Shown here one piece after another: positions 56,340 to 64,000 of a stretch of DNA of 64,000 nucleotides. A program made the position numbers and the translations under genes. Numbering within the stretch: the stretch's first letter is position 1; each line of letters begins with the position of its first letter. The notes beneath the pieces were generated by a model that worked only from the letters and a program-made list of their open reading frames with translations, was not told the origin of the DNA and searched no databases. This DNA comes from Manihot esculenta (Eukaryota; Streptophyta; Magnoliopsida; Malpighiales; Euphorbiaceae). The stretch is taken from NCBI RefSeq assembly GCF_001659605.2, contig NC_035172.2, forward strand, positions 27,579,342-27,643,341, in the 5' to 3' direction.

Positions 56340-58797
56340 TTTCTTGTTTGTTTTGATTGACTTGCTTCAAATAGGTTTTGATTCTCGGAAAATTTTGTTT
56401 GCCAAGGTATGTTCTTTTAGGCTAAAATGGGAAAGTCAACACACTAAACTAATTTTTTTTTTATTCATTTTGATTTATATTTACTCATAATTAATTAGTT
56501 TGATTATGTTTGTATAAATTAGATTTTCTAATTCGATTTGATATGCAACTAAATCAACTAATTGCATGACCTATGCATCTTCTATTTGTTTCTCTTGATA
56601 TTCTCTTTTTTTACTTTTTTTTTTTAATTTTTTTACACAAAGCAGGATATTCCCATTGTTTGAGTTGATTATTAATTAATCTCATTTACCACTAACACTT
56701 TTAGAATTATTAGTTTTTTCGAACATGCACTTTGCAGGTTATCTCTTTTCGTTGTATAAATTATTTATTTTTTATTAGTAAAATTTAATATTTTATTATT
56801 ATAATAAATTATTGTTAATTAATTTTATATAAAAAACCATTCATAATATTAATAAAAATAATAAAATATTAATAAATTAAATTTATTATAAATTTTTTAA
56901 TAGAGCAGCCATTTAAAATTTAATGATTAATATAGTAATAAAAAAATTAATCCCAAATATCACTAAAATAAAAAAAATAAAATTTTAATGATATATTAAT
57001 TATTAATATAAATAATAGTAAAAATTTACCTATATATATGATATTTTAATATTTAATGTCATTTGTATAAATTAAATAAATTTATTATTAAAATTATTTA
57101 ATATTTTGTTAATATCTTTTAATAATATTCTTAATTATTTTTAATAAATATGATTATCATTTTAAATTTTATAAATTCAAACATAATATATTTTTGTTTT
57201 TTCTGTAGACAGTTTATTTTATTTTTTAAAATTGAAATTATTATCTAATAATTTAATATTATCAAAATTAAAATTTATTTTAATAAATTATGTCAAAATT
57301 TTAATTTTTTTTAATATATATATAAATGAAAATACAAATATTCATTTACTAACTTTGAAATTTAAATATAATTATAAAAATTATATGTAAAAATATAATG
57401 GCTAATAGTTTTATAATATTTTTTTAGTATTTTAATATTTAATTTAAAATTTAAAATATAATTTTTATTATCTCTTTATTTATATTATCAAAATTATTTT
57501 TTTAAAAATGTTTAAATATATTATTTTAGTACCATTATGCCAAAAAATTATTTTTTAATATTTATATATATATACATATCTCAAAATTCAAATACTTTTT
57601 ATTTTAAATTAATTTAAATAATAAAATTATTTCATACTTTAAAATTATAAAATATCATCTATCTTCAAATTTAAATAAATTTAAAATTAATTTAAATAAT
57701 AAAATCATCGCCAACTTTAAAATTTAAAATCAAAAGTTATATTAATTAATTTCTATAATCCCTTAAACAATATAAAAATATATTAAAAAATCTCTTATTA
57801 CACATATAGATTATGGATTTATAATTTAATTTTTTAAATATTAAATTTATTTAAATTCAATAAATTATTATTATAATAACAAATAATTAAATTATTTTTT
57901 TTTTGAATTTTTTTACTATTGTTACTATTGTATAAGTAGAAAATTATATCTCTGATATTTTCAGTACTGTATGAATTTTTTTACTATTGTTATTATTATT
58001 ATATATCTATTTCTGAGATAGAAAAAAAATATTGGACATATACTTTTCAATAAAAAGCTACTCATAGTTAGATTGAGTTACAGAATGGAGATTATCTCAT
58101 ATCCCCAATACTCTATATAAATATTTTGTACAAGATTTTAATATATAAAAAAGAAAAAAACATCAAAACTCAAAATTATATAAGATTTTAAGTACAAAAA
58201 AAAAAAATCAATCCCAAACTAATTCATTCTAAAAGTAATAAAAAATTAATAAAATACAAAGAGAAAACAATAACTTTTTATTAATTTAAAATAAATAATA
58301 AAGAGCGAAAAATAAAAATAAAAGCACAAATTTCGAAAACTTAATTGTACTTTGCTTTATTGTTATGAATAAATGGTGTATACCTATTTATATAGGAAGA
58401 AAGAGAGAAAATATAATTTGAATTAAAAATAATATAAAAAGTATCGTATTAAATTTACAGGTTTATACATATAAAAAATTTAGTTAAATTTAACGATAAT
58501 TATTATATTCTATATAATATAGTGTGACATGCTATTATAAAAAATTTAAACTACAACTATTATTATTTATTTCGTTAATTAATTATTAATAAATAAATTT
58601 ACTCCATATATATTTATAAAAACATTTAACTTTATATTTATTGTAAATATTCAAAAAAATCATTTTTATATTAATTTTATTATACAATATAATTTTATAA
58701 TAATCATATCATAGCATAATATCAAATAATTTAAGCTAATCTATATTACATATAAAAATAGAAAAAGACTCGTACAATAAAATCATCTAAAAATTTG
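56340..58797. other. AT-rich intergenic DNA
   Basis: Very AT-rich, without long open frames, tRNA-like or gene-like sequence that I can recognise. Contains homopolymer and TA-rich tracts. Small decayed transposons could be hidden here and would need library masking. Confidence 0.6.
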
Positions 58798-58820
58798 TTA
58801 TATATATATATATATATATT
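58798..58820. repeat. (TA)n microsatellite
   Basis: About 11 perfect TA units directly before the tandem duplication that follows. Confidence 0.9.
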
Positions 58821-58839
58821 GCCCTTTAATTTATATCTT

Positions 58840-59176
58840 TATTTTTAAAAATTTAATCTTATTGTATCTTGTTTATCTTTTTAAAATTTTCTTTAACTAA
58901 CTAAAATTAATATAAAAATAAATTATTATCTATTTTAAAATTTTAATTCTAAAAAATAAAATTATCAACTATTTAAATAATTAAATATTATTGTAAATAA
59001 TTTAAAGTTTTTAAAAAAATTTAATTTTATTATATCTTCTATATCTTTTTGAAATTTTTCTTAACTAGATAAAATTAATATAAAGAATAAAATTATTATT
59101 TATTTTAAAAATTAAATTTAAAAAATAAAATTATCAACTATTTAAATAATTAAATATTATTATAAAAAATTAAAAG
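58840..59176. repeat. Two-copy tandem duplication, about 168 bp per unit
   Basis: TTTAATCTTATTGTATCTT at 58852 recurs as TTTAATTTTATTATATCTT at 59020, and ATTATCAACTATTTAAATAA recurs 169 bases later. The units differ by scattered substitutions and small indels, so the duplication is not recent. Confidence 0.8.
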
Positions 59177-60949
59177 ATTTAAGGGTATTACGGGCAATTC
59201 TATTATTCCCATTATTCCTATTTTTATATACCGTAAGTATAAATTAATTCATAGATTTCATAAAAGTTTAAGAAATTATTGTAAAATATAGTTATAAAAA
59301 TTTGAAAAATGTTCAATTTTCCCATCGTCAGGATAACATAGGGTCTACATTAATTAAATGTCAACACTAAAGGCAGATTCCTTTTGTTGGAAATTAAAGG
59401 AGTTGTGTTTGGCAGAGCTAAGCTATAGAAAATTAGTAGTTGTGGACCAAAGTAGGGCAAAATTTTCCAGCTTTTGTTCATTCCAGCTTAAAAGTAAATG
59501 GTGGTCCGCAATCATTCACCTAAGGGCCAGGTTTTTAATTTAATAAATTTAATTTTAATATTTATTATATTATATTTACATATATTTTACTATTGCTTTT
59601 AAATTTTGTGTAACAAAATATTTATTTTAATTACTATTTAATTTTTTTCGATAATTGTGAATAAGATGGAAAAATATTTTATTTTTATAATATTTATGAA
59701 TTATAAACTAATTAATGTAGTCGAAAAGAAATTATTATTCTAAAAAAAAACTCTTATACGATAAAAAAATAGAATTAATTAGTAATTTTTTTAAAAATTT
59801 ATCATTAATAATAAGAAATTTGATAATTATAAGCGTGATAAAAAATTGCAGTGCAATATCTTGTAATAGCAATTTAAATCTCGTGAGAGGTTAGGACGAA
59901 TTTTTTACTATTCTGAGTATTGACTATCATAATAATTAAATTTTAATTTTTTATGAGTAAGACTTGAATAACAGAATGTCACGAAATATTAAAATTTTAT
60001 CGCGTGATTTCATTATGATGATAACATATTATATATTTTGAATGCGTATTATATTATATCACTGATAAATATTAAAAATTATTTAATTATATTATTTTGT
60101 AAATTTTATTGCATAAATAAAATATATAAATAAAATATAGAAGAGTTTGATGACGAGTGTGAAAGAAAAGTAGACTTTTGTTTGTTGACTACAAATGATC
60201 ATCTTTTACTTTTATTGGGGGATTCAACATTAAAAGAAAATCACAAAATTTTAAACCCATGAAATGATGCTATTGGTGAGTTGTGCTGTAAATGAAAGGA
60301 CTTTCTTTTCTCTAATTAAAAAAATACCTGAAATTAAATATTTGTATATGGAAATGAGAAAATATTTTTTAAAAAATAACTTTTCTATTGTTTAATGGTA
60401 ATGTTAAAAATAAAAAATGTTAATAAATTTATATATAAAATTTTAGTTAGTTAAAAATTTAAAATTCAAAAATTAACTAGTTTTTAAAAATAATTTAATT
60501 TAATTTTTAATAAAAATGGACCAATTTTTCTCAATGACCGTAAAAAAAAAAATAATCGGTATAATTGGTTCGCTCAATCTTTTTCATTTACGGATATAAT
60601 ATTAAAAATATTGTATTTACATACTCATGCGTACACATATAAAAATAAAATCATATAGCTAAGTTATATATGTGCAAATAGCCATTAGCTATTAATTTTC
60701 ACATCTATCTACTAATCAATATATCTATATATCTTAAAGATTTGATTTCACCCATTTTTCTTGATTTTTAAGAGTAAAATTCATTAATATGTTAAGTTTG
60801 TATTAGTATTTGTAAAATTATTTAATTCACAATTTATTTTAATAAAATAACTACACTCAATTTATTAATAGAGAATCCATATAAATTATTTACATTTAAA
60901 TATAATAATATTGTTAAAAATAAATTAAATATGACATGATAATTTATAA
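59177..60949. other. AT-rich intergenic DNA with a less AT-rich island
   Basis: Mostly AT-rich and non-coding. 59340-59530 is more balanced in base composition and open in one plus frame (61 codons), but I recognise no domain. 59830-60020 has a pattern (CGAATTTTTTACTATTCTGAGTATTGA, given only in part) resembling 61375-61500, so the two may be decayed copies of one repeat. Confidence 0.45.
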
Positions 60950-61500
60950 AAAGAGAAGGTTAGATAGTTGGTGTCAAATGGAAGCCACTCCGACACTTAA
61001 ATTAATAAATTTTTTAAATAATGCGAGTGTAAATAAAGAGTTTCAACCCAAAGAAAGAGTGTTTTAAAATACATATCTTGAATTCTGTGCATATTTTATT
61101 TTTATACTATAATAAAATAAGGTAAGTTTAGTGAATGATTTTTATGAAAATTTAATTAGTAATCAGAGTTTCAACTAAAAAAAAAGTGCATCTTAAATTT
61201 TGTGTATGTTTTATTTTTATACTGTAATAAAATAAGATAAGTTTAGTTAATAACTTTTATGAAAATTTAATTAGTACTAATTAGCGGATAAGAGATTTTG
61301 TTATTATAAATGTAATAAAGATTTGTTTGCACCAATAATTAGATGTAATGAGAGACTCGATCAGACATGTGGAGCGAGTTTTTTATCGTTCCGAACACCG
61401 ATCATCTGATTGATCGAGTTTTTTTTAGTGGGTGAGACATGATACATTTTGGATAATGATAACACATGATGCATTATGGATGATTAGTGTGTCATTAGAC
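60950..61500. repeat. Decayed LTR-like repeat, related to 54890-55100
   Basis: GAGAAGGTTAGATAGTTGGTG and GGAAGCCACTCCGACACTTAA parallel GAGAAGGTGAGGTAGTGGTG and GTAGCCACTTCGATGCTCAA of the Tat-type LTR region, in the same order. TTTTATTTTTATACT at 61088 and 61208 lies where the TATA box would be. It is strongly AT-shifted. Ends cannot be set. Confidence 0.4.
61038..61280. repeat. Two-copy tandem duplication, about 128 bp per unit
   Basis: GAGTTTCAAC at 61038 and at 61166 starts two diverged units, each with TTTTATTTTTATACT, AATAAAATAAG and TTTTATGAAAATTTAATTAGTA in that order. Confidence 0.8.
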
Positions 61501-63573
61501 TAATAAAAAATAAAAACTTTCTTGGATAATCATGAATTTATAATTAAAATGATAAAATATGGAATTTTTTTCCAAGTTATGCAAGTAATAATAATCTGTT
61601 TGTTGTAAAATATGCATTTGTCTTCTTTATATAACACACAAATAAATAATAATTATAAAATTAGTTACTGTATGGATGAATCAAAATGAAAACACTCACA
61701 TGGAATCAAAGACATATTAACATATCATGTTATGGTCAATCCTTATCATGAAGCGACCCACATCTCATGGCCCTTCCCCGTCCCTTTCTATTTTTTCTCC
61801 ACTTTTAATTTTTTTTTCTTTTTAATATATTAAAAAAATGAAATAGGCAAGTAGCAATATTTACTATTTTCTATAAATATAAAATGATTATTTTTTTTAT
61901 TACTTTGACTAATTATTTTAGGTTAAATATATCTTGTACTTCTACATTAATTGAGATTATTTTATTAATTATTTAAATTAAAATTATAATTTATTTAACA
62001 TCAGAATTAGTAAGATAATTTATCATAAAAAAGTAAAAATTTATTATATATTATTAACTATACTCTAAATTTTACTAATTGTCTTATAAATTTTTATAAA
62101 TTAATAATATAAGATGAGTATAAATTTATTTTTTTATAAAATTTTAGAGTCGATTCAGTAAAATTTTAAATATAGTATAATAAATTAAATTATTTTTAAT
62201 TTTTTTATAAATAATTAATAATATAGGTAATTTATGTTTAATTATTAAATTTTTATAAATTTATGAGTTTAATAAATTAAACTTTTAATTTTAATTTGAG
62301 ACGTTTAATAAATTAATATGAATTAATATAAAAGTGTAAGTATTTGGTAATTATTTAATAAATAAATCTCACTACATATTATATATCTTAAATTTGAATT
62401 TTGCCTTCGGGAAAAAGAATCGAATTTTATAAAAAAAAAAAAAAAAAGAAAAACCTTGAATTACCGTATGGCTTGTTGTGTGGCTTTTCCTTGGAATGTC
62501 AGTGTTTTGTTTTGTTTTTTGTTTTTTATTTTTTATTTTTTATTTTTTAAAAGAAATCCCTGGAATGCCAGTTAAGCAAAAATGCAGAGACACATAAGAC
62601 TGAAAAAAGGTGAGCCCCACAAAATAGGTAACGCCCATGTCTCTCAATAACTGACCCAAAAGAATCCGCACAGCCTCGGATTCCGGAATTTGTCCTTTTA
62701 TTACTGGACGACAAGTCGTCGTGGAATGGCCTTGACCGCATTTTTTTTTTAAATAAGCGACGGGCCTTAATGTCCCACATTAATAATAATAACAATAAAC
62801 AATATTTTTTTTTTCTCCTAATAATATCCTACTTTTAAATTGAAATTAATTTTTTAATATAAAAAAAATTTATATATGTAACTCAAAAATTGATATCTTG
62901 TGCTGTAAATGGTAAAGAAATTTCCATATTTTATTTTGAAGTAAAATAATCTTTAAAATCTCAGTGGAATGCCAGTTGATTTGTGCATAGAGCTTTTATT
63001 TTCGGGGGCATGAGGCTTCATCTTGTCTTGTGCATGAAGATAAAAAGGGTTTCTTGAGGATGAGGGAATCAAAGTTGTTCATATATGCGAATATTTTTTA
63101 GGATAATATGTATAATATTGTCCAATAGCGTTACTCCACATTCTCATAAAAAAAAAAAAAAAAAGAAAAGAAAACAACGTTACTCCACAAATGATTTGGT
63201 CCACATTATCACCATAAGCAAAATAATACAGAACGTGAGTCAAAAGTGTCATCATTGTTTTCATCTTAAAAACAAACAAGAGTGTCATCATTCTTCTGTG
63301 GGTCAACTTATATATTATCATGCAATTATGTTCCTCAAAACCCTAAGCCAACCATCTTTATATATTTATTTCCATTTGAAGAAAAAAATAACTTTAGCAA
63401 GAGATTTATAAATTAATCGCTAATAATGTAGATCATCGTGAATTCCTCCTAGATATGTGAAGTATTAGTGGCGGTTCCATACCTCTTTTGTTGCCAATTC
63501 ATCACTAGTACTATGTATGTGTTCTTTTTAAGTTCCCTCCATCATTTCTTTTAACATTTAACCATTAATTATG
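61501..63573. other. AT-rich non-coding DNA, no gene recognised
   Basis: Contains low-complexity tracts (poly-A near 62430, a TTTTTTA run at about 62518-62550, poly-A near 63150). 62560-62800 and 63000-63070 have more balanced composition and could be a gene promoter or untranslated region, but no frame or splice pattern supports an exon. Confidence 0.5.
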
Positions 63574-63600
63574 AAAATAAATAAATAAATAAATAAATTA
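63574..63600. repeat. (AAAT)n microsatellite
   Basis: About six units of AAAT/AATA. Confidence 0.9.
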
Positions 63601-63833
63601 TCATTATTGTGCACTCCTCTAACTCATGGTAAGAATTCACAATGAAAAAATAATTACGATATTTTGTCCATCTACAGTCGATAATATATAATCGGTAAAC
63701 GGTTATAATTTACTTTATAGATATTTTTTTATAATTTAATAAAAAAAACTAATTTTTTTTAATAGTTTGTGCAATTTCATTTCCCATTCCTATCAAATTT
63801 TGATTGCCTCTCCTTGCTAATTGGCCTCTCCAA

Positions 63834-64000
63834 TAGGCCTGTGCAATCGGTCGGTTCGGTTTCGAACCGAACCGAACCGAAAAAACCGAAAACCGAATTG
63901 TAAAAATATTAAAAACCGAAAAAACCGATTATAAAAATATAACCGAACCGAACCGAACCGATAAAAATCGGTTCGGTTCGGTTCGGTTCGATTCAGACCG
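63834..64000. mobile_element. Start of a probable hAT-like element with AACCG repeats
   Basis: TAGGCCTGTGCAATCGG at 63834 looks like a plant hAT-type terminus. It is followed by clusters of AACCGAACCG and its complement CGGTTCGGTT, forming an internal inverted repeat (about 63855-63900 and 63940-63995). Preceding bases CTCTCCAA (63826-63833) are the candidate 8-bp TSD. The other end is beyond the window. Confidence 0.45.

Noticed and set aside
59358..59543. Open frame of 61 codons in a less AT-rich island
   Set aside because: No domain or conserved motif; length is within chance for the local composition.
62547..62795. Minus frame of 82 codons in a more balanced stretch
   Set aside because: No recognisable family; contains homopolymer-derived Lys/Phe runs and lacks splice or promoter support.

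Overview
The window is plant nuclear DNA, almost certainly from an eudicot. It holds plant chromovirus-type Ty3/gypsy LTR retrotransposons primed by initiator-Met tRNA, a Tat/Ogre-type gag remnant, a Tourist-like MITE, and AT-rich intergenic DNA with plant microsatellites. I cannot name the species, and I see no host protein-coding gene, tRNA gene or rRNA gene.

Positions 1-51937 are one nest of related chromoviral elements, which I call A to I. A (minus strand, 5' LTR 49611-51937, 3' LTR 450-2689) is the outermost host. Into it went G (plus, only its 3' end seen, 1-449), F (plus, 3080-6137, truncated), D (minus, 7089-25193, TSD TTCTT), B (minus, 26395-38996, TSD GTACT) and C (plus, 39105-49401 including a duplicated part, TSD ACATG). 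D was itself entered by E (plus, 7967-17742, TSD ATAGT). B was entered by H (a plus solo LTR with an internal deletion, 31990-32551, TSD CCTCC) and by I (a minus solo LTR, 34784-37094, TSD TCAAA). Matching 5-bp target duplications and rejoining of the interrupted reading frames support this order.

The elements share one plan: an LTR of about 2.2-2.5 kb, a TGGTATCAGAGC primer site, gag with a CCHC knuckle, a DPG protease, an FIDD reverse transcriptase, RNase H, an HHCC/DDE integrase, a C-terminal chromodomain and a G-rich polypurine tract. Every copy is defective. E has the complete layout but two frameshifts, four pol stop codons and a lost RNase H carboxylate. C has three stops and a frameshift. 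B keeps an open 1073-codon pol whose integrase lacks 58 residues, including the second catalytic Asp. D is scrambled. A and F are fused by a deletion. The LTRs carry dense arrays of a GCC-box-like motif, TTCGGC(C/G)GCCGAA, on both sides of the TATA box, and copy-variable minisatellites towards the 3' end.

Positions 51938-55390 hold an older, different element on the minus strand. It consists of a Tat/Ogre-lineage gag remnant (53894-54757), an LTR-like stretch with a TATA box (about 54760-55390), and three adjacent tandem-repeat arrays (52195-53860) where pol or 3' UTR would be.

From about 55.4 kb the composition changes sharply to AT-rich, gene-free DNA. It contains a TAA microsatellite, a decayed CACTA-like end, a Tourist-like MITE (55846-56336), two local tandem duplications, decayed LTR-like repeats, and at the right edge the start of a probable hAT-like element with AACCG repeats.
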